A stretch of 64,000 nucleotides of DNA from the NCBI GenBank assembly GCA_025453675.1, contig JALOPW010000001.1:62001-126000 (forward strand), read 5' to 3'. The position numbers and the translations under genes are program-made. Position 1 is the first letter of the stretch; each line of letters opens with the position of its first letter. The notes below the pieces were generated by a model. It saw only the letters and a program-made list of their open reading frames with translations, had not been told where the DNA came from and searched no databases. Origin of the DNA: Methanolinea sp. (GTDB lineage: Archaea; Halobacteriota; Methanomicrobia; Methanomicrobiales; Methanospirillaceae). Of this stretch, positions 1-9,853 are shown one piece after another.

Positions 1-2
1 GG

Positions 3-770
3 GTGGCCATGGGTTCGGGCACAGACGTGGCAAAGGACACCGCATCCATGATCGTGACCGACGACAACTTCTCCTCCATTGTCGCAGGCGTGGAAGAAGG
101 GAGGTTTGCCTACGACAACATCCGGAAGGTGACGTATCTCCTCATCTCCACGGGGCTCTCGGAGGTGGTGCTCTTCATTCTGGCACTCATCGCCGGGCTG
201 CCCCTGCCGCTCCTGGCCGTCCAGCTGCTCTGGCTGAACCTGGTCACGAACGGCATCCAGGGCGTGGCCCTGGCGTTTGAGGCAGGGGAGAAGGGGGCCA
301 TGCAAAGGAAGCCCCGGCCGCCATCGGAAGGTGTGTTCAACAGCCTGATGGTGAAAGAGACCATGCTTTCGGGGATGACCATCGGCATCGTGGGATTCCT
401 GGTCTTTGGGTGGATGATTGGGAGTGGTGTCGAGGAGTCGATGGCCAGGAACCTCCTCCTCCTCTTGATGGTGCTCTTTGAGAACTTCCATGTCTTCAAC
501 TGCCGTTCCGAGTACCGCTCCCTGTTCCGGGTCCCGCTGCGGAACAACCTGTTCCTGGTGCTCGGTGTGGTCCTCATGCAGGGCCTGCATATCGTCTCCC
601 TCCAGATACCCTTCATGCAGGACCTGCTCGGGCTGGCCCCGGTGACCCTGGACCAGTGGTTGTTCTGCCTGGGCATCGCTGCAAGCGTTATCGTGGTGAT
701 GGAGGCATTCAAGTTCCTCGGGCTCCGGAATACATCAGGGGCGGAATCCAGGGGAGGGACTGCGGCATGA
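3..770 (+). CDS. P-type cation-transporting ATPase, C-terminal part (5' truncated by window edge)
   Basis: ORF starts with GSGTDVAKDTASMIVTDDNFSSIV (P-type ATPase hinge motif) followed by a C-terminal transmembrane cation ATPase domain. Confidence 0.9.
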   Translation: MAMGSGTDVAKDTASMIVTDDNFSSIVAGVEEGRFAYDNIRKVTYLLISTGLSEVVLFILALIAGLPLPLLAVQLLWLNLVTNGIQGVALAFEAGEKGAMQRKPRPPSEGVFNSLMVKETMLSGMTIGIVGFLVFGWMIGSGVEESMARNLLLLLMVLFENFHVFNCRSEYRSLFRVPLRNNLFLVLGVVLMQGLHIVSLQIPFMQDLLGLAPVTLDQWLFCLGIAASVIVVMEAFKFLGLRNTSGAESRGGTAA

Positions 771-821
771 GAGATGGGAAGCACCGCGACGGCCTGCCTG
801 GACCGGGGCCCATGAGTCGGG

Positions 822-2312
822 ATGCGGGATCTGGCCCCCGGGGAGGATGTGCCTGGAATGATTCCTGACCGGGAACACTGGTCATCGAAGACAGGGTTTG
901 TCCTCGCGGCGATCGGATCAGCGGTGGGAATCGGGAATATCTGGCGGTTCTCGTCGGTGGTCGGCCAGAACGGGGGAGGTGCCTACCTCATCCCCTATCT
1001 CATCGCCGTTTTCGCCTGTGCCATGCCCCTGATGATCCTCGAACTGGCCATGGGACGGCATTTCGAAGGTACGGTCGTGAGTGCGTTCCGGTCCGTGCGC
1101 CCGGAGTTCCGGGCCGTGGGATGGCTCCTCTGTGCCATCATCTTCCTCGTGCTCTGCTATTACCTTGTCATTGCCGGGTGGACGGCAGCCTATACCGTCT
1201 TCTCGCTCACGGGAGAGACCGTCGAGTTCTCGGCATTTACGGGCGGTTACCTCCCGGTTCTCTTCTTCCTGTTCACCGCGGTCTTCACCGCGGTCGTCAT
1301 CTCCCGGGGAATACAGAAAGGGATCGAACGGCTCTCCATCGTGCTCATTCCCGTATCCCTGGGAATCCTCGTGATACTGGCACTTTACAGTGCCACCCTC
1401 CCGGGATTCGCCCGGGGGGCGGCATTCCTTTTTACCCCGGACTTCTCTGTCCTCTCTGACCCGCTCCTCTGGAGCGCGGCATTCGGGCAGGCCTTCTTCT
1501 CGCTCTCGGTGGGGACCGGGATCCTGCTCACCTACGGTGCCTACATGGAGAGGGAGATGGATATCCCGGTATCTGCGCTGCTCATCACTCTTGCTGACCT
1601 TGCCGTTGCGATCCTCGCGGGACTGGTCATCTTTCCCCTGGTGTTCACCTTCGGCCTGACCCCCACGGCCGGGGCGGAACTCGCATTCACCACACTCCCG
1701 AGGGCGTTTGCGGCCATGCCAGCCGGGGCGGTCTTTGCAGTGGCCTTCTTCCTGGTGCTCTTCTTTACCGCTATCACCTCGTCTGTCTCCATGCTCGAGG
1801 TGAGCGTCGCCTCGCTGCACGAGTCCCTCGGCTGGTCCCGGGAGAAGACCACCCTGATCCTGGGCTGCCTCATGGCCGCCGTGGGCCTGCCCGCCGCCCT
1901 GAGCTACAGCGCCGCAGACCTGACATTCAACGGGATAAAGGTGCTCGATTTCATGGATGAGACGGTAGGGACCCTTGGGCTCCCGGTGGCCGGCGTCCTG
2001 CTGGCAGTGGTCTTCACCTGGTTCCTCCCCCGTAATGTTCTGGAGAAGGAGATCGGGCTGCCGATGTCCCGGATAGTCCATCCCCTGTGCAGGTTTGTGA
2101 TTCCCGCTGTACTCATCGTGACCACTGCCGCCCGTCTCCTCTCGGGGATCGATTCTGCCGACCTCCGGCTCCTCCCGGAAAGCAGGTGGATCGGGACACT
2201 CCTGCAGGCTGAGGGGATGGCCGCGATCATCGTGCTCGTCCTCATGCTGATCATCCTGCTCTGCCGCTTCAACAGATGCCCTTTCTGTGCCCGTCTGCTG
2301 AAAAAGAGATGA
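822..2312 (+). CDS. Sodium-dependent transporter, neurotransmitter:sodium symporter (SNF) family
   Basis: WSSKTGFVLAAIGSAVGIGNIWRFSSVVGQNGGGAYLIPYL is the typical NSS TM1 signature; about 11 hydrophobic segments. Confidence 0.92.
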   Translation: MRDLAPGEDVPGMIPDREHWSSKTGFVLAAIGSAVGIGNIWRFSSVVGQNGGGAYLIPYLIAVFACAMPLMILELAMGRHFEGTVVSAFRSVRPEFRAVGWLLCAIIFLVLCYYLVIAGWTAAYTVFSLTGETVEFSAFTGGYLPVLFFLFTAVFTAVVISRGIQKGIERLSIVLIPVSLGILVILALYSATLPGFARGAAFLFTPDFSVLSDPLLWSAAFGQAFFSLSVGTGILLTYGAYMEREMDIPVSALLITLADLAVAILAGLVIFPLVFTFGLTPTAGAELAFTTLPRAFAAMPAGAVFAVAFFLVLFFTAITSSVSMLEVSVASLHESLGWSREKTTLILGCLMAAVGLPAALSYSAADLTFNGIKVLDFMDETVGTLGLPVAGVLLAVVFTWFLPRNVLEKEIGLPMSRIVHPLCRFVIPAVLIVTTAARLLSGIDSADLRLLPESRWIGTLLQAEGMAAIIVLVLMLIILLCRFNRCPFCARLLKKR

Positions 2313-2547
2313 AAGAGATTGCTCTGTATTCTCGGATTGATCAATAAATGCCACGTTGTAGGAGTTTTGTGCTATCTGTTCCGTGAAAAATAAGAATCCA
2401 TGATTGTGAGGCTGAGAGGATGCATCCTCTTATTATGAAGAATGAGAGAAATACACAATCAACTGTGCAGGTTCACGGCACACGACGATAGTCCGGGCAC
2501 GAGTTATCTCAAAAGAGCATCCCGGGTACAATGCAGGGAACTGGTTC

Positions 2548-4260
2548 ATGACATATTTTACATTCACCTCTCTTGTCATTGCAGGCCTCGCGGTAACTGC
2601 GATTCTTCTCATCATCCTGTCCCTTGCCTGGAATCTCCGATCAACCGTCATTGGAAGGCTCGCGATGGGGATACTTGCATTTGGATCCCTCTACTCGCTG
2701 GTTTTTTCGCTCTCCCTTGGGTCAGCAGACCCCGCGCTCAGTCTCACCCTTGTCCTGCTCGAGCTTCCATTCCGGGTAATCCTTCCGGTGCTCTCGTTCC
2801 TGTTCATTCTCCTGTATATCGGGGAGATAGAGTATGTGTCCGCCCGGATCATTGCACTCACCTTCGGCATCCCTGTAGTTGTCCTCGTTGCGGCGGTGAC
2901 GAATTCATTACACTTCCTCTTTGTCAGGAATATCTCTCCGGTCATCGTGCATGGCTGTCTCATGTACCTGGTCACACCAGGTCCGCTCTTCTGGCTCGAC
3001 TTCACATACTCCGTAGCGTTGATTATCGCCGGAGTCAGCCTCGCAGTGAGCCGGTTTATTCATTCCCCCTCTATATTCAGGGTCCAGATTGCGGCGGTCC
3101 TTGCTGCATTTGTCGTTCCCTTCTTCATGCACCTCAGCCTGATCCTGATTCCTGCAACGTTGACCGCCATACTCATCAGCCTCGCAGCGTTTGTTATCCA
3201 GGCAATTGCAGTCTATGTTGCAACCTCGCGATTCCAGTTCCTCACCCTCTCACCGGTCGCGTTCCCTGTGCTCTTCAACCGGATGACTGATGGCGTCCTG
3301 ATTGTCAATACCCAGGGCCTGGTTGTCGGGGTGAATCCCGCCGCTTGCCGAATCCTTGGAGAGGACCGCGGCAGGCTCATCGGCAGTCCGGCATGCCCGC
3401 TCATTCCTGGCGTAGTGTTTCCGGGGGATGGATGCCAGCATGACCCAGGTGGCCCGATGACGATCACGCTGACGTTCGGCGGGGTTCCCCATTACTTCGA
3501 TATCCAGTATATCCCCCTCTGCGGACATGACAGGCATCCCGGGGGCGGCATACTGCTCCTCCATGACAGCCATACCCGGCATATCACCGAACTCGGGCTC
3601 CGGAAGGCAAACGAGAAACTCCAGCTGCTCACGTCCATCACCCGTCATGATATCGGAAACAGCCTCATGGCAGTCATGGGATTGCTGGAGATGGCCCGGA
3701 CAGAACGGCTTCCAGAAAAAGCCGATGAGTACCTGGTAAAAGCAGGGGAGTATGCGGACCAGCTCCAGGACCAGATCGAGTTCACCAGGGATTACCAGAC
3801 ACTCGGGCTCCAGTCCGCACAGTGGCAGAACGTTCAGAATGCACTTGTGCCCTGTCTCCGGAGGGAGGGCGGCCCGCATATCCACGTCGATCCTATCCTT
3901 GGAGAGACACTTGTCTTTGCCGATCCTCTATTCCCGAGGGTCTTTTACAACCTGATTGAAAATTCGATGCGGCACGGGAGTCATGTAACAGAGATAAGGA
4001 TAGGCGGGCACACCTCCGAAAAAGAATTCCTCCTCACATATGAGGACAATGGGATGGGGATTCCGCAGGGCGAAAAGGAGAAGATCTTCCAGAAGGGATA
4101 TGGGAAAAATACCGGCTTTGGACTTTTCCTTGCACGGGAAATCCTCGCATTAACCGGGATTAACATCCTCGAAAGAGGAAAAGAGGGAGAAGGCGCCCTG
4201 TTTGAACTGCATGTCCCGGATGGAGCATACAGATTCTTGAAAAGTGAGACATTCCCTTAA
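2548..4260 (+). CDS. Membrane sensor histidine kinase (N-terminal multi-TM domain, PAS, HisKA-like, HATPase_c)
   Basis: N-terminal TM region, ITRHDIGNSLMAVMGLLEMA phospho-acceptor region, ENSMRHG N-box, DNGMGIP and GFGLFLAREIL ATP-binding motifs. Confidence 0.88.
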   Translation: MTYFTFTSLVIAGLAVTAILLIILSLAWNLRSTVIGRLAMGILAFGSLYSLVFSLSLGSADPALSLTLVLLELPFRVILPVLSFLFILLYIGEIEYVSARIIALTFGIPVVVLVAAVTNSLHFLFVRNISPVIVHGCLMYLVTPGPLFWLDFTYSVALIIAGVSLAVSRFIHSPSIFRVQIAAVLAAFVVPFFMHLSLILIPATLTAILISLAAFVIQAIAVYVATSRFQFLTLSPVAFPVLFNRMTDGVLIVNTQGLVVGVNPAACRILGEDRGRLIGSPACPLIPGVVFPGDGCQHDPGGPMTITLTFGGVPHYFDIQYIPLCGHDRHPGGGILLLHDSHTRHITELGLRKANEKLQLLTSITRHDIGNSLMAVMGLLEMARTERLPEKADEYLVKAGEYADQLQDQIEFTRDYQTLGLQSAQWQNVQNALVPCLRREGGPHIHVDPILGETLVFADPLFPRVFYNLIENSMRHGSHVTEIRIGGHTSEKEFLLTYEDNGMGIPQGEKEKIFQKGYGKNTGFGLFLAREILALTGINILERGKEGEGALFELHVPDGAYRFLKSETFP

Positions 4261-4370
4261 GAGTCGTCCGGGTTTCCGGATAGGTGACGCAATCTTTCCT
4301 ATTCCTGTTGGATACTCCCATGACAGTTCACTTCTGCGGCATCCAGTTCTTCAAAAATACATGGAATTTT

Positions 4371-6929
4371 TCATGGAATGTGGGACGATCTCCCCTTTCC
4401 TTTCCCATACTTGAAGATCTCGAACCATATCACGCTGATCACTCCGGCAGCTGCACAGATGGCCAGGGTGTAGGTGGGTACAGGGTCGAAATGGAAGAGA
4501 TCCTGGAGTGCGGGGACGGTGAGGACGAGGAAGAGGCAGATCAGAGTCCCGGAGAATACCACCCAGAGTGACCTGTTCGGAGAACGGAGGGTTGACCAGA
4601 GGGTCTCTGTCCATGAGCGGTTGATGAGGATCAAACCCAGGTTCGCGATCACGATGGCAGTGAAAGTCAGTGTCCGTGCCCCCCCTTCCCCCATCCCTGA
4701 AGCGAGGGACAGGAGGTAGACGATGAGGACCGCACACAGCACGACACCTCCCTGGAGGAGGCTGATTGCGATGGTCCGTGGTGTGAAGAGCCCCTCGTCC
4801 CTCGTTCTCGGCGGGCGCTTCATCACACCCGACTCCTCCTGTTCTGATTCAAACACGATGGAGCAGGCAGGATCGATGATCAGTTCCAGGAACACGATAT
4901 GGACCGGGAGGAGGACCAGCGGGAGATTGAGGAGGACCGGGGCCAGGGACATCCCAGCGATGGGGACGTGTACAGAGATGATATAGGCCATCGCTTTCTT
5001 CAGGTTGTCAAAGATCCTCCGCCCCATGCGCACCGCCGAGACGATGGAGATGAAATTATCGTCGAGAAGGACAAGGGAGGAAGATTCGCGGGCCACATCA
5101 GTGCCTCTCCCACCCATGGCAATCCCGATGTCCGCTGACTTGAGTGCAGGGGCATCGTTGACCCCGTCCCCGGTCATGGCCACCACCTCGCCGTTTGCCT
5201 TCAGGGCATTGACTATCCTGAGTTTCTGCTCCGGGACAACGCGGGCAAAGATGGTAGCGGTGTTGATGTGGTGCTTGAGATCCTTGTCGTGCATCCTGTC
5301 CAGTTCCGCACCGGTGATGAGCAGGTCCGGGTTGTGCAGCCCGATCTGTTCTCCGATATTCCGGGCGGTAAGGGGATAATCCCCGGTGATCATGATGACC
5401 CGCATCCCTGCAGTGTAGCACTCGGAGACTGCGCCGGCTACATGCGGGCGAACTGGATCGGAAAATCCTACGAGGCCCAGAAATTCGAACGAGAACGCAT
5501 GCTGGTGATCGGGGAGTGCCGGGGCACGAAAAACCGATCTTGCAACCCCAAGCACCCGCAGGCCACCGGCTGCCATATCATTGATCTGAAATGCGAGTTC
5601 CTCACTCCTCTGCGGATCAAAGTGGCAGAGTTCCGCGATGGCTTCCGGTGCACCCTTGGCAGCGATGACATAGTCAGTGCCGTCCGGAGAGCGCCATACA
5701 TTTGACATGGCCAGGAGATCGGGTGACAGGGGGTATTCCTGGAGCAGTTCCCAGTTGGTATGGATGTGGTCGGTCTTCCCAAACTCACCGTCTTTGAGCC
5801 TGAGAAGGGCTTTCTCCATGGGATCAAACGGATCCTTCTTGCATGCAAGGATCCCGAACTCCGCGAGTTCGTGGCAGAATTCGGGGACCAGCACCGCCTC
5901 TCCCTCATTGAACTCACATATCTGTCCCCGGGAGGAGAACCTTGCGACAGACATCCTGTTCTCGGTAAGGGTACCGGTCTTGTCCACGCAGAGAACCGTG
6001 GCCGATCCCAGGGTCTCCACGGCCGGTATCTCCCGGGTGAGGACGTTGTTCCGGGAGATCCTCCAGGCTCCCAGTGCCAGGAAGACGGTGAGGACGACAG
6101 GGAACTCTTCGGGCAGTATGGCCATGGCGAGGGTGATCCCTGCAAGGAGCCCTCCAACCCAGTCGAGACGGGAGAGTCCGTAAACAATGACGATGAGAGC
6201 GCAGAGGGAGATTCCCACGACGGCGATATTCCGGACAATATACCTGATCTCCCGCGAGAGCGGGGTATCGTCCCGCTCTACCGTGTGCAGGACCGTCCCG
6301 ATCTTCCCCATCTCGGTCCGGGCTCCGGTCGATCTGACCCGGACCAGCCCCTGCCCCTGCACGACAAGGGTCCCGGAGAATACCTGTGCGAGGTCATCCC
6401 CCCCGGGGCGTCCGGCCTGCATTCCCTCTTTCCACACGGTCTTTCGGACGGGGACGGATTCACCGGTGAGGAATGACTCATCCACGGTGATATTGCTGGC
6501 ATAGAGGAGGACGCCGTCGGCAGCCACCCTATCGCCCTCCGAGAGGATGAGCAGATCTCCGGTGACCACTTCCCTGCCGGGGACGCGGACCTGTTCGCCA
6601 TCCCTGATCACCAGTGCACGGGGGCTGGAGAGGTTCCGCAGGGCATCAAGGGCCCGTTCAGTCTTCTGCTCCTGGTACACGGTTATCCCGATGATGATGA
6701 CTACAAAACTCATCATCATGAGACCCTCCTGGATATCGCCGAGCAGGAAATAGATCATGCCGGCGGCAACCAGGAGGATGAACATCGGCTCCCGGACCAC
6801 ATCAGTAATCACTTCGGGTATATTCCGTCTCTTTGAGGAGGGAAGTTCGTTATATCCCTCTTCTTTTCGCTTCTCCAGTGCTTCTGCGCCCGACAGGCCG
6901 GTTATTGAATCGAGGGTGTAGACCTGCAT
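4371..6929 (-). CDS. Cation-translocating P-type ATPase
   Basis: DKTGTLTENRM phosphorylation motif, TGDGVNDAPALKSADIGIAMG hinge, TGES motif; start chosen at MQVYTLDSITGLSG, whose ATG overlaps the upstream gene stop. Confidence 0.93.
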   Translation of the reverse strand: MQVYTLDSITGLSGAEALEKRKEEGYNELPSSKRRNIPEVITDVVREPMFILLVAAGMIYFLLGDIQEGLMMMSFVVIIIGITVYQEQKTERALDALRNLSSPRALVIRDGEQVRVPGREVVTGDLLILSEGDRVAADGVLLYASNITVDESFLTGESVPVRKTVWKEGMQAGRPGGDDLAQVFSGTLVVQGQGLVRVRSTGARTEMGKIGTVLHTVERDDTPLSREIRYIVRNIAVVGISLCALIVIVYGLSRLDWVGGLLAGITLAMAILPEEFPVVLTVFLALGAWRISRNNVLTREIPAVETLGSATVLCVDKTGTLTENRMSVARFSSRGQICEFNEGEAVLVPEFCHELAEFGILACKKDPFDPMEKALLRLKDGEFGKTDHIHTNWELLQEYPLSPDLLAMSNVWRSPDGTDYVIAAKGAPEAIAELCHFDPQRSEELAFQINDMAAGGLRVLGVARSVFRAPALPDHQHAFSFEFLGLVGFSDPVRPHVAGAVSECYTAGMRVIMITGDYPLTARNIGEQIGLHNPDLLITGAELDRMHDKDLKHHINTATIFARVVPEQKLRIVNALKANGEVVAMTGDGVNDAPALKSADIGIAMGGRGTDVARESSSLVLLDDNFISIVSAVRMGRRIFDNLKKAMAYIISVHVPIAGMSLAPVLLNLPLVLLPVHIVFLELIIDPACSIVFESEQEESGVMKRPPRTRDEGLFTPRTIAISLLQGGVVLCAVLIVYLLSLASGMGEGGARTLTFTAIVIANLGLILINRSWTETLWSTLRSPNRSLWVVFSGTLICLFLVLTVPALQDLFHFDPVPTYTLAICAAAGVISVIWFEIFKYGKGKGRSSHIP

Positions 6930-7801
6930 CAGGTGCTCTCCCGCCTTATCCGGGTCGGGTCTACACCCTGTAGACGAATCCTCTCGTATTGCCTCATATA
7001 GAGCATTTTTCGCCAGGAAAGTGTGCAGGCAGAAGGGGAGAATGATGCACCCTCTCTTTTGGAGGGATCGCCCGGGTCCTGGGGGCAGTTGCCCACCGTC
7101 TCTCGGGAGGAATGGGGTGATGTACCGGGGACTATTCTCAGCATCCGGTCCCCATTCCGCAGGAAATGAGAGCGGACTCTCTCCAGTGAACAGGTATATC
7201 CTGATCTCCTGAGCTGCCCGAGGATATCCCCGACAAGAGGAGGCACGGTGCAATCGAGGTCAACCAGGGGGTAGACCCTCACCTCTCGTGACACACGCAG
7301 CATCTCCCGGAGAGAATCGAGATGGAAGTCGGGGCCGAGGCGGGGGTACAGGAACAGGAGGTGTGAGCACAGGGCAAGATCAAATGATCCCGCATCAAAC
7401 GGGAGATCAGGAAGGCAGCAGGATATATACCTGCCCTCCTTCTTTCCCTGGTCATAATCCAGAAGGAATTCATGCATTGCCTTGAGCCGCACCTGTTCCA
7501 GCTCATCGGGATCACGTATTGAGTCCCACACAAAGTTGGACTGATTTGCACGGACCTGCACCATGACTTCAACCCTGGCTGACCGTATCCGTTCAGCAAT
7601 TTCCTCCCTGGAATGTGCATAGAGCGGATCACAGGAGACGACCCGAAAGCCCCTTGCATTCATGGCGGCATTGAAACCTGCCGGGCCGTCACCGCAGCCA
7701 AGGATGCGGCACCCCAGATCTTCCTCCCCCAGGTTGAACATATCCCTGTACTCCTGGAAAGAGCGTCCCCAGGGAACAATGCTCTTCAGTGCAAAGCTCA
7801 T
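6929..7801 (-). CDS. Class I SAM-dependent methyltransferase-like protein
   Basis: ILGCGDGPAGFNAAMNARGFRVVSCDP motif I-like; DLALCSHLLFLY. Confidence 0.7.
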   Translation of the reverse strand: MSFALKSIVPWGRSFQEYRDMFNLGEEDLGCRILGCGDGPAGFNAAMNARGFRVVSCDPLYAHSREEIAERIRSARVEVMVQVRANQSNFVWDSIRDPDELEQVRLKAMHEFLLDYDQGKKEGRYISCCLPDLPFDAGSFDLALCSHLLFLYPRLGPDFHLDSLREMLRVSREVRVYPLVDLDCTVPPLVGDILGQLRRSGYTCSLERVRSHFLRNGDRMLRIVPGTSPHSSRETVGNCPQDPGDPSKREGASFSPSACTLSWRKMLYMRQYERIRLQGVDPTRIRREST

Positions 7802-7954
7802 TCAACAGGTACATTCTGGTCTTGAGATATGAAATATAAGGGCATTTTACACTTCCGGACCGGACAAGTGGTATCCCTTCATCCCCACAGTGAAAGACAT
7901 CGAAGGGTGCACCCTGTGCCCTTTCTTCATTCCCCCTCGCATTGGGTGTAGGCA

Positions 7955-8635
7955 TCATTCATGCAATTCAGAGAAACGGCGCCGCAGCATGAGGTAGAGC
8001 ACAACGCCTGCAGTAATGACCACGAGGGCAATCCCGAGGCCCATGTACAGGTTCTCCAGGATAAGCCTCCATATCAGTTCTGATCCCAGGGCAAAGACAA
8101 GGCATTCTATAGTGGCGCCGATCCCAATAGCGAGGAGAATTTTTACTGGTGAGAGCCCTGTCATCATCCCCACCAGCGTTGCCCCAACCCCGCCGGTCCC
8201 CTGAAGGGGGAGAAGGACAAAGAGAGCGACACCCATCACGGACCACCGGGACAGCCAGGGGTGGTGCTTCATAAAAGTATCCCCGGAGGCGAGGAACCGG
8301 GTGATCCAGGGCCCCAGGACAGGGATGCGGAGTGCGATGCCGAAATTGAGGATCATGAAGAGGCTGGTGAGGACATCCAGCAGTGCCAGGGAGATGGCCA
8401 TCAGCCACCAGGGGATGCCAAGCCCTATCCCAAGGGGGATGATGGACTCTTTTCCCGCGGGCGGGATGTAGTAAATCATCATCAGGCCCCCGAGGATCAT
8501 GGACTTCTCGGGAGGGAGGATGAGGAAACTGCTGAAAAAATAGGTGAATGCCAGGAGGACAGGGAATAAAAAACGCAATACGGTGAAAGCCATGGGGCGT
8601 CCCATATTCCCAGGGAAGACAGAGGATCCATCCAT
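7955..8635 (-). CDS. Small multi-drug export / COG2426-like membrane protein
   Basis: Hydrophobic 226-aa protein with PPAGKESIIPLGIGLGIPWWLMA and GTGGVGATLVGMMTGL, resembling the COG2426 family. Confidence 0.65.
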   Translation of the reverse strand: MDGSSVFPGNMGRPMAFTVLRFLFPVLLAFTYFFSSFLILPPEKSMILGGLMMIYYIPPAGKESIIPLGIGLGIPWWLMAISLALLDVLTSLFMILNFGIALRIPVLGPWITRFLASGDTFMKHHPWLSRWSVMGVALFVLLPLQGTGGVGATLVGMMTGLSPVKILLAIGIGATIECLVFALGSELIWRLILENLYMGLGIALVVITAGVVLYLMLRRRFSELHE

Positions 8636-8764
8636 AAAAAGAATTCCAATACCATTAAAGTCTGGAAAGACACCTTATACCTTCCGCTCTCGTCCCGGCT
8701 AAGAGATGTGTAGCACTCGTGATAGGTGGCACATCGCCGATTTGGAACAAAACCATATGATTCC

Positions 8765-8813
8765 CTTCGAGACACATACACACCCATTCTTGAAACTGGC
8801 GAAGCCATTTTCA
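8765..8813 (-). repeat. Dispersed palindromic repeat copy (see findings)
   Basis: cttcgagacacatacacacccattcttgaaactggcgaagccattttca aligns with the reverse complement of 47386-47435. Confidence 0.7.
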
Positions 8814-9032
8814 AATTTTAAAATGGAGCGCATCTCCCATGGGAACACGAAATGTCACGAAAAAGATGGGCTTGAGAATGAGGAGAAAAAAGGCATGGTC
8901 TTCAATCAATTTTCCGCAGAACGGTGCCAGGAGATATCACCATTATTTCCAGGGTGCGATGGTCACCGGGAGCAGTCAACCAGGTCAAAATTTATGGTAC
9001 TTCCTGCCATATAGGAATTACATCTGACTGGC

Positions 9033-9488
9033 ATGAAACAGAATACCTTTTATTTGATGGCAGGAATTGTGGGCCTGATCGAGGTGGGATTGTTCTGGTT
9101 TTCCGTGGAGCTCAAAAATCCCCTCATCATTACTGCAGGCTTCATCATGGGAGTGGGATTGCTCTATGTAGCCAGGATGACCATCACTGACCTGCGGGAG
9201 GATGAAAGGGCAGTCCTGATCACCCAGAAGGCGGGGTCGAGGACACTTGAGGTCTTCTGGGTGCTCTTCTTTGCGGTGAGCCTCGGAAGTGCGGTCATCG
9301 GGTTCAGCACCCCGCTCGGTATTCCCCGGCCGAGAGAGTTGCCTCACGATTTTCCCCGGGATGAACCTCACCTCGGTTATTTTGGCATCCTCCAGATGAT
9401 CCTGCTCTGCTGCATCGCATTCCTGTATATCGCGTTCCGGGTGTATTATGCCCGGAAATATGGGGAGTGGGACACCGATGAAGAATAA
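9033..9488 (+). CDS. DUF2178-like membrane protein
   Basis: 151-aa membrane protein overlapping a downstream XRE regulator, the usual DUF2178/HTH arrangement. Confidence 0.6.
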   Translation: MKQNTFYLMAGIVGLIEVGLFWFSVELKNPLIITAGFIMGVGLLYVARMTITDLREDERAVLITQKAGSRTLEVFWVLFFAVSLGSAVIGFSTPLGIPRPRELPHDFPRDEPHLGYFGILQMILLCCIAFLYIAFRVYYARKYGEWDTDEE

Positions 9489-9681
9489 GATCAAGGTCTT
9501 TCGGGCCATGCATGACCTGACCCAGGAAGCGCTTGCCCAGGAACTCAGAGTCACCCGGCAGACCATCCTGGCAATAGAGAAGGGAAAATATGATCCCTCG
9601 CTTGAACTGGCCTTCAAGATAGCCCGTTTTTTTGGGGTATCCGTGGAAGAGGTCTTTTTCTACGATGAATTAAGGCACTGA
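9478..9681 (+). CDS. XRE-family helix-turn-helix transcriptional regulator
   Basis: MKNKIKVFRAMHDLTQEALAQELRVTRQTILAIEKGKYDPSLELAFKIARFFGVSVEEVFFYDE. Confidence 0.92.
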   Translation: MKNKIKVFRAMHDLTQEALAQELRVTRQTILAIEKGKYDPSLELAFKIARFFGVSVEEVFFYDELRH

Positions 9682-9774
9682 TTACCAGGGATCCGGGATT
9701 CCCGATTCTTTTCTTCTGATGATCCCCAATCTCCTGGGGAGCCGGGAAAGGACCCGACCTGAGAGATATATAAC

Positions 9775-9821
9775 TTTACCTTTAGTAAAATTTATATAAC
9801 ACAATGTAAAATATATTTTAC
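9775..9821. promoter_or_regulatory. Paired inverted-repeat operator-like sites upstream of 9854
   Basis: TTTAC-CTTTA-GTAAA at 9775-9789 and perfect 16-bp palindrome GTAAAATATATTTTAC at 9806-9821. Confidence 0.5.
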
Positions 9822-9853
9822 GTCGGTAAGGCGCCGACACGATATCTATCCAC

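Noticed and set aside
918-2354. Long antisense ORF (478 aa, minus strand) opposite the SNF transporter
   Set aside because: Shadow ORF in GC-rich DNA; highly charged, low-complexity translation, while the plus strand has a clear conserved transporter.
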